Assembly (NCBI GenBank): GCA_026120185.1
Contig: JANUWF010002024.1
Coordinates: 372,001 to 436,000, forward strand
Reading direction: 5' to 3'
DNA length: 64,000 nucleotides
Source: Voacanga thouarsii
Taxonomy: Eukaryota; Streptophyta; Magnoliopsida; Gentianales; Apocynaceae
Shown one piece after another: positions 27,146 to 37,136 of the stretch. A model generated the notes under the pieces. The model saw only the letters and a program-made list of their open reading frames with translations. It was not told the origin of the DNA and ran no database searches. Positions within the stretch are counted from its first letter, which is position 1; every line of letters starts with the position of its first letter. The position numbers were made by a program, and so were the translations under genes.

Positions 27146-28804
27146 GTGAGATACTCCTCCATCTCTACACCCAAACTTACCGGTTGTCCACTCCGAAAAT
27201 ACACAGTCCACATGACTGAAACTTGCTAGCTCGGACCGACATGACCTACCGGACTGGCATCCTATCCAGGAAGGACTCACCCCTCGGAGGTGGCCACCTG
27301 CGAGAGACTTACCCTAACCCTTCAAAGACTAGTCCTGGTGGTCTACCCGTATTGAGTATTCAACGTTAATTGTTCCACTTGGGAGAAAATTGATCAAACT
27401 TTGCTTTATTTGGAAATAGCAATTAAGGGTTTCCAAAAGTCTAGTCAAGTTGGATTTTAGAAAAAAATTAGATTTGTGTAAAACTGCTTGTTCAATTTCC
27501 AAATGATTTGCTTGACTGAAATAAAAAGGAAAAATAGTCCTTAATTGCCTTTACAAATAATGTCCATATACATTGCATTTGCTTGCCACAATAACTTTTG
27601 GTCTTCACAAAACTCCGTGCAGGAGCTTACCTGCTTCTTTGCTTGCTCTACTCAAAAGTCTTCCAAGGCTGACCTAACCCCTGCCTGGGGTAAACACAAA
27701 ACATAAGGTCACATTCAAGCTATACCTGTCTTACATAAATAATTCTTAGCTCATCTAGTGACATCTATGTCTAACCATGACCTTAATGTCCTAAGCTTTA
27801 AGGCTAGATGCTGAAGAATTTTATAAAATAAGTCTAGTTTGATATGTTGAAATAACTAAGGGTTCTAAAATAATTGTTAATAAATTATAGACTCAAATAA
27901 TAATTCTTGAGTGTTATTATTAATAAATAAACCGAGGTTTGAATCTTAAATATTATTAAGTCTTATTTAATATTAAGAAATGGTAATTTAAAAATAGCTT
28001 TATTATAAATAAATAATAAATTAAATAAATAATAATTTTTAATTAATTTCGAAGAGATAATAAATAATTAATAATAATTAAAATTTATTAATAAATTATT
28101 TTAAATTTTCGTTTAATGAAAATATTAATAGTTTGATTTAATATTCTAATCCAAATCCCCTAGTGTTTCGAATTTTTTTGAAGAAAAATATAGTAGTAAT
28201 TTTAATTCATGTAATAAAATTTGTTGATGAATATAACAGAGAATTAACAAGAAAATAATCTTACATCATGGTCTTCCTATTGCTAGAAAAGATTCATAAT
28301 CCCATTCTCCATCATCAAACAAGAAATTAATCTATTCATGAACAAACACTTGAACTATCTCATACTATCACATGGCCAAAAATCCTACTAAGCATAATCA
28401 TCAATCATGGTTTCCATGGAAAATAAGATCATAAAAGCCTAATCACCTTTGGTGTCATACTATCTAATCATGCTTCAACATCCATTAAATTCATCAAACA
28501 TGAAGAACATATATTGATTCGAAAGGAAAACACATACATCCTAGTCAAATACAACCATCATCATGTCATAACTTCATCCCCCTAATCCACATGCATATAC
28601 TCAATCTCCCAATCATATTCCATTTCTCTATCATCATCTAGGAGACATGATTTCAGAATTTAATAAGAGAAATTTAAGAATGAATACTTGATTGTCGAGT
28701 CCTTTGATGAAGACAAAAGAAGGTCCACGTGCGATGGAATGACTTGAATGGTCCAACGAAACAACATCCATGGTTGATGGTTTGATCAACCATTTCAGTT
28801 AGAA

Positions 28805-28853
<49 letters not shown>

Positions 28854-28998
28854 AGAGAGCATTAGATAGGTGTATTAAGAATTGAATGGAAGAAGATGAA
28901 CAAGAAGGTTGTTCTTGTTTTACCTTGTTGATGTTCTTGAGGTCTTCAAGAAAAACTGATTTTTGGATCCGGTTGAAAATTCTTGTTTGCGAGATTTC
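27146..28998. repeat. Array unit 9
   Basis: 1,853 bp, with one of the longest GA tracts. Private forms are CCTCGGAGG and CACCTGCGAGAG. The remaining sites have the unit 1 form. Its tail has one private A-to-G change (GGAAGAAGATG). It then runs into single-copy LTR (GTGTTATAAATGG). Confidence 0.95.
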
Positions 28999-30784
28999 GT
29001 GTTATAAATGGCAGAAATGAAGTCTAGGGATTAAGTAGAGATGATCTGGAGTATTTGAGAGTGATTGGAGGTGTTTTAGAGTAAGTTTAGGCTTGAAGAA
29101 GTTTAGTGTGTGCTCTTGGTGTTCTTGGTGTTTTAGGTGAAAATTGAGAGAAATTAGAATAAGTGCTACACGATTTCTGCTAGAAGGCTGGCCGAATGGT
29201 AGGGTGTGATTGAGGGTTTCGGTTTTTAGCTTTGTGAGAGAGAGAAATCAGATTTTATTTGAAATTTAAATGGAGGAAATGGTGGAGATGTTTAAGGTAA
29301 AAGATCAGCTATGGTGTTTGATCAAGAGAGGTGTCTATGGACTTTAATGGTGTTAGCTGATGCAAGGTTGTCTTGCTGAAATGACTGAGGTTTAATGTTG
29401 CTCAAGGCTGGCTGAAATTAAGTCCTTAAAGGCAGAGGAAATTCTGGTTAATTCAGCTTAATGCAAGAGTGATTTATGGGAGTGAAATGCTGAAATTATT
29501 TGAATTTCAAATGGAGTTTGAATGGAGTGATCTTAGGAGTGTTTTGTGGTGTAGCTATGGAGTCCTTATGCTTCAAGGTAAGTGTGGGTTTAATGGTGAT
29601 CAGTGTATAGCTGAGCAAGGCTCAATTCTACAGAGATTGAAGATGATTTTCGGTCTTAGGCTAGAAGGAACAAGGCTGGAAAATTCTGATCTCAAGAGTT
29701 CATGGTTTTCCGAAAAATTGCAGAATTTTGGTGTAGGATTTTCACACTCTCTTGGCTCGGTTTTTCAGGGGTTCTTCAGGGATGTTTGAGGGTCTTCCAA
29801 GGGTGGTTTTTCAGCCTCATTTCTGGACAAAGACAGAGGAGTTTGCTGGCTTGAAGATGAACTAAAACAGCTTCATTTCTTTGATGAAGAGCTGCGAATT
29901 GCCTAGAAAATTTTTCTGGTTTGGTGTTGTTTTGTGCAGTCCGAAAATTGCACAATTTTTCCAGCTTCCAAGCCACTTGAAATGACCATTTTCTTGGCAG
30001 CAATTGAATGGGTTTATGGCCTGAATTTTCGAAGAAAAGGTCTGCAACAAATCTGGAAAATTTCCAGATTTCTTACCACTAAAGCATGAACAACATGAAG
30101 ATAGATTTGAAGGTCCTTCCATGGTGATTGATTTTCTCTTGGAACCCTTCCTATTTCCCCTCCTATTTTCGGTCAACCTCCCTTCCCCAAAGCTGATTTT
30201 CGAAATTCAAGGGGAAGAAATTATCATAGATTTTTTTTTTGAATTCAAAGAAAAAGATTTAATGGATTTTAATTCATTTGAATTATGAAAATGCTAGGAC
30301 AAAGCTAGAGGTAATAAATTGGACAAGAATTCTTCTAGAATTCTTTTAGGACATGAGGATAAGATTAGGACATTCTCTTCATGTCTCCCTTAAGACAATT
30401 ATTCCTATTTTCATGGAATGCAAGAAAACAAAAATCCAAACTTAATTAAGATAATCATGGTAAAAGCTTAAATGATGGGATTTGAACTCATGACCTTAGA
30501 GATTAATTCTAAGACTCTAACCACTAAACCACAACAACTCTTGTTCTTATTTTCTCACCCACATATTTTTCTTATCTACTCCTTAAATTATCTTCCTATT
30601 CTGACCTCAAGCAAAACTACCATTTTACCCCTCCTACTCAATAAGTATAACTAAGCATTTAAACCTATAATCCACGATTCTAAAGCACATAAAATCATTC
30701 AAAAACATATATATTCATGCAAAATAATATGATATGCATTCCCGACCCCCTTATTCTAGGGTTGGTTTTAGGTTGGGTTTCACA
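28999..30784 (-). other. Single-copy edge of the solo LTR (internal side)
   Basis: This 1.79-kb part of the LTR follows the array and matches about 50034-51823. It contains many GAGTTTGG/TTTTCAGCC-type words and a tRNA-like block at 30473-30541. Short open frames here are not matched in the other LTR copy, so I do not call genes. Confidence 0.8.
30473..30541 (-). ncRNA. tRNA-like segment with A and B boxes in the LTR
   Basis: Minus strand: GTGGTTTAGTGGTTAGAGTC is an A-box-like motif (about 30513-30532) and GAGTTCAAATCCC a B-box-like motif (about 30476-30488), roughly 32 bases apart as in tRNA genes. The homologous LTR has the same pair at 51511-51580. I cannot draw a convincing acceptor stem or anticodon arm, so this is not a functional tRNA. 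It resembles the head of a tRNA-derived SINE or an old tRNA copy captured by the LTR. Confidence 0.5.
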
Positions 30785-30789
30785 CGACT
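30785..30789. repeat. Target-site duplication CGACT (right)
   Basis: Exact partner of 11782-11786, immediately after the CACA end of the solo LTR. Confidence 0.93.
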
Positions 30790-31234
30790 CCTATCATCTT
30801 CTCTTCTCTCTCTCTCTCTCTCTGTTCTCTAAGAACACCAAAAAAACCTTCTTCTTCTTCTTCTTCTCTCTAGTTTTACTGAACAAGAAGAACAAAACCT
30901 AGCCACCATTGTTGTTTTTAGCTAGCATAGAAAAATCTTTGTGCTTGAGTGTGATCCTCCGTGTGGATTTCTGTTAGAAATAATCATACACTGTGATTAT
31001 AATGGTTGGACATTCAACTCTCGTTATGTTTGATCAAGAGGATTGCTGGATCACGCCACAATCATCAAACTTGAAGAAGGAAAGAATTTGTTTTCCACAC
31101 GAACAAAGAAAGGTAAAAGCTGTTATCTTTGTTCTTTATATATATCTTGTTTTTCACACATATGCGGATCCTGAGATGGTATCTCATTTTAATTTTCTGC
31201 TACACCATATATGATATGCACGAGATAACCAACA
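30790..31234 (+). mobile_element. Copia solo LTR, right part
   Basis: Continues the copia LTR from 11786. It has a CT tract (30806-30823), a CTT tract (30848-30866), the TCCGTGTGGATT...ATAATCA block, the GATTGCTGGATC block and the end GAGATAACCAACA at 31234. These match the copia C LTR at 44500-44921 in order. The next base starts the CACAT duplication, so both LTR ends are intact. Confidence 0.92.
30806..30866 (+). repeat. CT and CTT microsatellites
   Basis: A CT run at 30806-30823 and a CTT run at 30848-30866 sit where the copia C LTR carries a 66-bp CT run (44515-44580). Confidence 0.85.
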
Positions 31235-31239
31235 CACAT
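31235..31239. repeat. Target-site duplication CACAT (right)
   Basis: Exact partner of 10450-10454. Confidence 0.9.
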
Positions 31240-31530
31240 GCCATACCTAGCGCCAATTCTTTTATAGAATTTCCCTTGCTGCTTGACACAAATTCTTCTG
31301 CTGGACCATAATGGACCCAACGCCTAGTCCCTTGGTTGGGCCTGGCACCAGCTACATTCTAGAACTTTTCACTTTTTGCTTGATTTTTACTTAAATTGTA
31401 CATATTTTCCTAAAACACCTTTTACAAGTACAATGTCAAATAGGAAAGAATATGCCTAGTTATTACAATATATGTATCTTAAAGCAACCTCAAATAATTA
31501 GAAAAAGAATGGTGATTTTAGCCCCTATCA
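31235..31530 (-). mobile_element. Athila-like 3' LTR, proximal part
   Basis: On the minus strand the LTR begins at 31530 as TGATAGGGGCTAAAATCACC, directly after the polypurine tract, and runs to the copia insertion at 31239. It continues at 10454 downward. TGATAGGGGC is a common start for Athila/Tat-type plant LTRs. Confidence 0.75.
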
Positions 31531-31545
31531 CAAACCCCCACACTT
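31531..31545 (-). other. Polypurine tract of the Athila-like element
   Basis: Minus strand AAGTGTGGGGGTTTG lies directly before the LTR start. This G-rich tract is very characteristic of plant non-chromovirus gypsy elements. Confidence 0.8.
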
Positions 31546-32980
31546 AAACATTTCCTTGTCCTCAAGCAAAACACTTTAGTCCAAGAAAAGTTATTAAGAA
31601 AACACAAGTTCTTATTCATTCAAAAATTTCTTTTCCACAGCAAAGATCATGTCTTTCTTTCAAAATTTACATACAACTCTTATCATTCATACCCTTTTGA
31701 AAACAATACAAACTTTGAAACATTGGACAAGAAATCATGAAACTCTTGAAGCCAAATTCATCAAGTGTATACCTTAGTCTAAGAAAGTTATTCCACTCTT
31801 CAAGCAAAAACATAGATAATATGAATCACATAAGTCAAGTCATCTACCACATAAGCATTATAAATAAAAAAAATTGCACAACTTAAGTCATGATGTAAGA
31901 AAAGCACTCCATTTTTTTTCCTCTTAAAAAAAAAAAAAAATCTTCAATGACTTAGGAAATTGATAGCCTCATGTGCATGGATTTCTTTTCACATACCGTA
32001 TTGGCCCCCTTTATAGTCATCACTCATCATTTTTTCAAACAATTCTTTCTTTCTTTCTCTGCTCTTTCTTACCTTTTTGCCTTTGGGATAGCCTTAAGAG
32101 AGTGCACCGAATTCACTTGCTTCTTCTCCCCATATTGAGCCCTTTTTCAGCTAAAGATCTTCAACGATTATCAATAAGAGCAGTTTTTCAATTCACACAA
32201 CAATAGTGTTGTTTCCACTCATTATTTTTTTCAACTCAACTAAATTCTTTTTTTTATAATTTTCCATAATCTTTCCTCTCAAAGATCTTATCAACTTACA
32301 TTATTCATCATAACTTAAAACTAAGCAAACCTTAAACTTATGATACAAGAGTTAGCAAATAAACTCTTCCCATATTCATCATATCCTCCATATTTAAACT
32401 AGATGAGTCAAATAACATACAAACACCAATGCATAAACAAGATTAATCAAAATTCTCAAGTCTTGAAACATATCCTATCCAACAAAACAATTTCACCAAA
32501 AAAAAAAAAAAAAATCAACCTAATGAAAGACAAAACTTATATCGAAGTAAGAAAAAGAATTACAACCTTGCTTATGAAAACCATTGCAATTTTTCAAAAA
32601 ACGTTTCACAAAATGATATGGAAAAATATTTCTTCAACCTTATTCTCCCTCCCTCCTCCCCCCCCCAACACTTAAACTGGACATTGTTCTGAATGGCCAA
32701 AAAAAGAATAAAAATTGTGTAGCCAAGAAAACCAAGATGAATAAAGAAGAAGATACTTCCATTACATCGAAGTGCTGCCGTGTTTGAATCCACCATAAGG
32801 ACAATTTATTGCAAGAGTACCTACCTAAAAAGAAACAATCCAAAGAAAAATGTAAAGCTAGAAAATGGGAAAAAAACGAGACAATAAAATAAATAAAACG
32901 ATAAAGACAACAAAGTACAAAGGAGTAATAGATAATTATGGCTCATAAAGGAGAACATCAAGATGCTCTAAAGTGTCAAG
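31546..32980 (-). other. Non-coding 3' internal region of the Athila-like element
   Basis: About 1.4 kb lies between the integrase end and the polypurine tract, where intact Athila elements carry an env-like or unknown ORF. Here all frames are closed within roughly 100 codons and I recognise no protein. It has several A or T runs (31926-31940, 32499-32516) and a C run at 32655-32668, and is otherwise pyrimidine-rich on the plus strand. Confidence 0.6.
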
Positions 32981-34215
32981 GTCTTCTCCCAAATATGGTT
33001 TCAATCGACTTCCATTCACCTTAACGATCCCCTAAGTTGGGTGAGAAATCTCAATAACTCCAAATGGCCAAACTTGATGTATCATATATGAAACTCATGG
33101 GGGGAAGGAATATGCTTATCATGTTACTGTTTCATCTTATCTTTGTAAATCTACAAATTATGGTAGGCATCGTTATGCCACTCATCCAACTTATTTACTT
33201 GAAGAATTTTTTTTCTTTTCGTGCAAGATGAAGGTCAAAATTGACAAGTTTGATTGCCCAATGAGCCCTATGTTTGACTTCTACTGGTAGATGACATAAT
33301 TTTGCATACACCAATTGATAGGGGGTTGTACCAATGGGAGTTTTAAAAGTAATCCTATAAGCCCAAAGAGTATCATCTAGCTTCAAACTCCAATCCTTTC
33401 TTGTATGATGAATCCCTTTTTCTAAGATTCTATTTAATTCTCTATTGACCACCTCAACTTGGCCACTAGTTTACGGATGATAGGAAGTAGCAACCTTATG
33501 AGTAACCCCTAAATGTTTGAGAACCTTATCTAATTGGGAATTATAAAAGTGGGTTCCCCTATCACTAATGAGCACCTTAGGCACTCCAAATTGGGTGGAA
33601 AGTGTCTTTAGAAACTTTACTAGAACCCGTGCATCAATAGTAGGCAAAGCTTGTGCCTCAACCCACTTCGATACATACTCCACTGCGACCAAGATTTATT
33701 TGAAAAGGGCCTATGAAATCAATCCCCCAACAATTAAAAATTTCATAAGCTTGAAAAAATTGTAATGGCATCTTATTAGATTTAGAGATTTTACCTATAC
33801 GTTGACACCTATCATAACTTTGAACAAACCTGTGAGAGTCCTTAAAAAGTGTAAGCCAATAAAAATTGGACTAAAGTACCTTTCTTGCAATGTTGTTAGC
33901 TTGGTAGTGGCCTCCCACGGTTCCTTCAGGACAATGTTTCAAGATATTGATTCTTTCCACGAAATCCACACACCATCGAATGATTTGATCCGCACAATAC
34001 CGAAAAAAGTATGGATCTTTCCAAAAGTAATGCTTTACTTCGGAGAGGAATTTCTTCCTTTGTTGTGCATTGAAATCTTCCGGAAGAATTCCTACAACCA
34101 AGTAATTAGCGAAATCCACATACCAAGGTAGTTGAGAAATCTCACTATCAATAAGTAAAAGTAGTTCATCTAGGAAGATGTCATTGATGTTTCCTTCAGC
34201 CGATAGCTCAAGGTT
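32981..34215 (-). pseudogene. Athila-like integrase
   Basis: Integrase inserts the element's DNA copy into the host genome. On the minus strand the order is a zinc-binding N-terminal part near 33871-33960 (HCPEG-VGGHYQ), then the core at 33471-33692 (VAVEYVSKWVEA, where the first catalytic Asp of VAVDYVSKW is now Glu; ISDRGTHF with the second Asp), then [11 protein letters not shown] with the Glu region and a C-terminal [20 protein letters not shown] stretch. After a frameshift a LNELDEWRNDAYHN / HDKHI tail follows to about 33080. It is split over at least three frames with stops (one just after SYHP) and cannot be active. Sequence style and order are those of Athila elements. Confidence 0.85.
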
Positions 34216-34603
34216 GGGATTTTTCAACCTTGATAAGTGATCTGCAGCTAAATTTTTCACTCCCTTTTTGTCCCTAATTTCCAAGTCAAATTCTTGCAGT
34301 ACTAAAACCTATCTTATCAATCGTGGTTTAGAATCATGCTAGTTCAGTAGGTATTTAAGGGTGGAATAATCTATATACACAATTACTTTGGACAAAATAA
34401 GATAAGAACGAAATTTATCAAATGCAAATACTATTGCAAGCAACTCTTTCTCCATTGTGGTGTAGTTTTCTTGTGCTGGCTTAAGAGTTTTGCTTGCATA
34501 GTAAATTGGTTAAAGTTATTCCCTCTTTATCCAAGTATTGCGCTCACTGCATAGTCACTTACATTACATATTAGTTCAAAAGAAAGAGACAAATCCGGTG
34601 CTA
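34216..34603 (-). pseudogene. Athila-like RNase H
   Basis: Minus-strand translation between the reverse transcriptase connection and the integrase gives decayed RNase H: a CNVSDYAV segment near 34570, a QTKEN-like segment, and the closing LEIRDKKGVKNLAADHLSRL at 34284-34222. The last block is the standard end of the gypsy RNase H before integrase. Several stops and frameshifts occur, so it is inactive. Confidence 0.75.
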
Positions 34604-35712
34604 TTAGAATAGGAGATTTATTAATTTTGTATTATGCACATTGAAAGTAGTAAGACATTTTTCATCAAAATAAAAAATAGCATCTTTTTCAAGCAAAGAA
34701 GTAAGGGGTTTAGAAATCTTTGAAAAATCCGAGATAAACCTCCTATTAAAACCTACATGTCCAAGAAAGCTTCGAATTGCCTTCACGAAAGTTGGAGGAG
34801 GGAGTTACTCAATTGCGTTAATTTTGGCCATATAAACTTAATACATTTCCTTGAAATTTTGTGTCCCAATACTATACCTTCTTACACTATGAAGTGGCAT
34901 TTTTTCCAATTAAGCATGAGGTTGGTCTCTTCACACCTTTGAAGTACCTTTTCCAAATTGGCCAAACACAAATAAAAAGAAATCACCAAAAATAGAAAAA
35001 TCATCCATAAATACCTCAATGGTGTATCCACAAGCCCTTCCAAAATAGCCATCATACACCGTTGGAATATTCCGGGGCCATTGCAAAAACCAAAAAGCAT
35101 ACATCGATATGCAAAAATACTAAAAGAGCATGTAAAAGTAGTCTTCTCTTAATTCTCCGATGTTATGAGAATCTGAAAATATCCAAAAAATCCATCTAAT
35201 AAGTAATAAAACTCTTGTCCGGCTAACCTTTCTAACATTTGGTCAATGAAAGGGAGAGGAAAATAGTCCTTCATAGTTACCTCATTTAATTTCCTATAAT
35301 TAATACAAACCCTCCAACCGGTTGCCAATCTCTTTGGGATCAACTCATTTTTTTCATTAGAACTCACAGTCATTCCTCCATTTTTTGGTACCACTTGTGT
35401 TGGACTAACCCAAATACTATTAGAAATAGGGTAAATGATGCCGGAATCTAAGAGTTTAATCACCTCACCTTTTGCCGCATCACACGTGTTTGGGTTCAAC
35501 CTACGTTGGGGTTGCATTACGGGTTTGGCTCCTTCTCCCAATAAGATTTTATGAGAACAAAAGGAATGACAAATTCCCTTAATATCCATGATTTTCCATG
35601 CAATGACTCCCTTATATTTTTTTAATAGACTTACTAATTTGGTCTTTTGTTCATAAGTAAGGTCTTTAGCTATGATCACAGGCAATTTTTCATATTTTTT
35701 CCAAAAATACAT
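34604..35712 (-). pseudogene. Athila-like reverse transcriptase
   Basis: Reverse transcriptase copies the element RNA into DNA. On the minus strand, 35712-35149 gives the fingers: RRLNPN, EVIKLLDSGIIYPISNS, WVSPTQVVPKNGGMTV, WRVCINYRKLNE, DYFPLPFIDQMLERLAG. Then comes FGFCNGPGIFQRCMMAI (35100-35050). The palm motif is readable as EVFMDDFSIFGDF around 34975-35015, but in a different frame from its neighbours, so a frameshift lies on either side. NLEKVLQRCEETNLMLNWKK returns in the first frame. The connection block FLGHVGF-RRFI-DFSKI-KPL is at 34786-34700. The catalytic Asp pair survives but the protein is broken. Confidence 0.88.
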
Positions 35713-36363
35713 ATTCTAAGTCATGGGGAGGTCTTTCAAGTCCAATTTCGATGGTTCCTCAATGGATGACTTCATCCTTCCCAAATTGCCTTTTTTGATT
35801 TCCTTAAAATTTTCCAACCTATGACCCTCAATTGAGTCCTTCAAATATGCAATGGATTGTTCCATATAACCCTGGACAAATGATTCCTGCACAAAGTCAA
35901 GTATAGGTTCATCAAGAATATCAACCCTTAAACAATAATCATCACAAGAACTAGGATGTTGCATACTTTTGTGGATTTTGATAATGACTTCCTCGTCCCC
36001 AACCCTATGAGTTAATTTTCCTCCATGAACATCAATTAAGGCTTTAGCAGTTGCAAAAAAAGGTTGCCCTAGGATTAAAGGGACTTTAGAATCTTCATCT
36101 ATATCAAGAATAAAAATATCCACCAGAAATATAAATCTATCCGCCTTAACCAATACATCTTCCATTATTCCCCTTCTATATTTAATAGATCTATCTACAA
36201 GTTGAATACTCATCCTAGTGGGCTTGAGTTCATCTAGGCCTAACTTTTTGAAAGTTTTATATGGTAAAAGATTAATACTAGCACTTAGGTCAGCTAAAGC
36301 ATTGCAAAATGTAAGAGTACCAACAAGACAAGGAATAGAAAAACTCCCTAGATCACTTTCTTT
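35713..36363 (-). pseudogene. Athila-like aspartic protease
   Basis: The retroviral-type protease cuts the Gag-Pol polyprotein. The minus-strand frame reads ALADLSASINLLPYKTFKKL near 36240-36300, the place of the usual D-L-G-A-S active site (Gly is replaced by Ser here). It is followed by RMSIQLVDRSIKYRRGIMED and the closing DIFILDIDEDSKVPLILGQPF with the ILGQPF flap-end motif (about 36090-36050). The long open stretch at 36213-35716 extends into the linker before reverse transcriptase. A stop after QRNLP (36364) separates it from the gag side. Confidence 0.82.
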
Positions 36364-36900
36364 TCATGGCAGATTCCGTTGGCCCTGTAGGATAGCTGAG
36401 CATTCTTCACTTAAAACTATGGTGGGTAATTCCTCCAACCTCTTTTTGTTAACAAGCAAGTTTTTTAGAAATTTATCATATTTGGGTTTATGCACCAAGG
36501 CCTTACTAAGTGGAATGTTTATGTGTAGTTGTTTTAATATTTCCAAAAACTTGTTAATTTGTACATCTTTCTTGCTGTGTGTGTGCAAGTGGGGTAAGGA
36601 ACCAGTGGCTGAAAATCTAATTTTTTTAGTTTGTTTTTCTAAAGGTTCAACAAAAGGGGTTGGTTCCAACCCATCTTCTTTAAATGGTACCGATTCTATG
36701 TTGGGATCGGATAGCTCCTTACCACTCCTTAGTGTAATGGCAGTTGAATCATGCTGTGCTTTTACCCCTAATGGCGACTTTATCACTAAATCTGTTAAAC
36801 CAAACTTACCTTTCCATATGTCTAACCATGCCCTCAAATTTGCCAAAATGTCATCTATCTCAGAAAAATGTTTAGTTACATAGGTGGTAAATTTTTCCAA
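36364..36900 (-). pseudogene. Athila-like gag C-terminal part / gag-protease linker
   Basis: A 178-codon open stretch on the minus strand contains DSTAITLRSGKEL near 36740, a hallmark of the Athila/Tat gag-pol linker. It is followed by a Pro/Glu-rich part and then KFLEILKQLHINIPLSKALV and YDKFLKNLLVNKKRLEEL, which stand just before the protease in these elements. The gag core and zinc knuckle would lie further upstream, beyond the copia B insertion and outside the window. A plus-strand open frame over the same bases is a shadow. Confidence 0.82.
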
Positions 36901-37136
36901 TATCCCTTATAAGGCAATGGGGTTAGTTGGTTGTAATGTCATCCCGTGAGATATGTTAGGATACCACTCCATGCTCCAATTGGCCACCTCACCTATACAA
37001 AATAACTTTTTAGCATCATATATACACAATATAATATGAAATCAAGTTAGTTCATTAAGATAAATATTTTAGAGGAAATTATAATGTATACAAGAAAACA
37101 CAATATGTCATTTAGTCATACAAGGAACATATATAC
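36901..37136 (-). other. Athila-like internal sequence next to the copia B insertion
   Basis: Decayed gag-region sequence. I see no clear motif beyond short continuation of the upstream frame. It ends at the copia B LTR. Presumed target duplication TATAC at 37132-37136; its partner lies outside the window. Confidence 0.5.

Larger units (their letters stand above)
12356..28998. repeat. Nine-copy, 1.85-kb tandem array inside the LTR
   Basis: Nine complete head-to-tail units fill 16,643 bp (mean 1,849 bp). Each starts GTGAGATACTCCTCCATCTC and ends TTGTTTGCGAGATTTC. Order within a unit is: a GC-richer stretch (about 250 bp), CTTTGCTTTATTTGG and AAAATAGTCCTTAATTGCC blocks, an AT-rich core, a segment with many ATCATC/CATCATC words, a GA microsatellite, and a GGATCCGG stretch. 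Units start at 12356, 14204, 16046, 17897, 19748, 21588, 23440, 25295 and 27146. Differences are few and clustered in the first 700 bp and in the GA tract. The related LTR at 47448-51823 holds this segment once (about 48044-50033), so amplification happened in this LTR. Confidence 0.97.
11787..30784 (-). mobile_element. Giant gypsy (chromovirus) solo LTR
   Basis: It begins TGTAACACCCCACTACCTGG and ends GGTTGGGTTTCACA, with perfect CGACT duplications on both sides and no internal domain, so it is a solo LTR of about 19.0 kb. The ends and both flanking thirds align with the 4,376-bp LTR at 47448-51823 (GGGATGTCGCCCCGTCC block at the left, tRNA-like block and GATATGCAT-CCC at the right). Removing eight of the nine internal 1.85-kb units leaves about 4.2 kb, matching that LTR. 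Orientation follows the related element, whose coding parts are on the minus strand. Nothing in it looks protein-coding. Confidence 0.93.

Noticed and set aside
13885..28862. Open frames of 60-151 codons repeated in every array unit on the minus strand
   Set aside because: They run through the GA tract (Leu-Ser repeats), change length with the tract, and have no counterpart in the single-copy LTR at 48.04-50.03 kb. Their similarity is due to DNA duplication, not protein conservation.
12356..28998. Regular repeats as a possible CRISPR array
   Set aside because: Units are 1.85 kb with no short repeat-spacer pattern, in a plant retrotransposon context.
29469..30176. Open frames of 75-106 codons right of the array
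   Set aside because: They lie in the LTR edge and are not kept in the homologous part of the other LTR; no known motif.
31546..32980. An env-like ORF after Athila pol
   Set aside because: All frames are closed at short intervals, with no transmembrane stretch supported by a continuous frame.
36218..36883. Plus-strand 221-codon open frame
   Set aside because: It is the antisense shadow of the Athila gag-protease linker, which has recognisable motifs on the minus strand.
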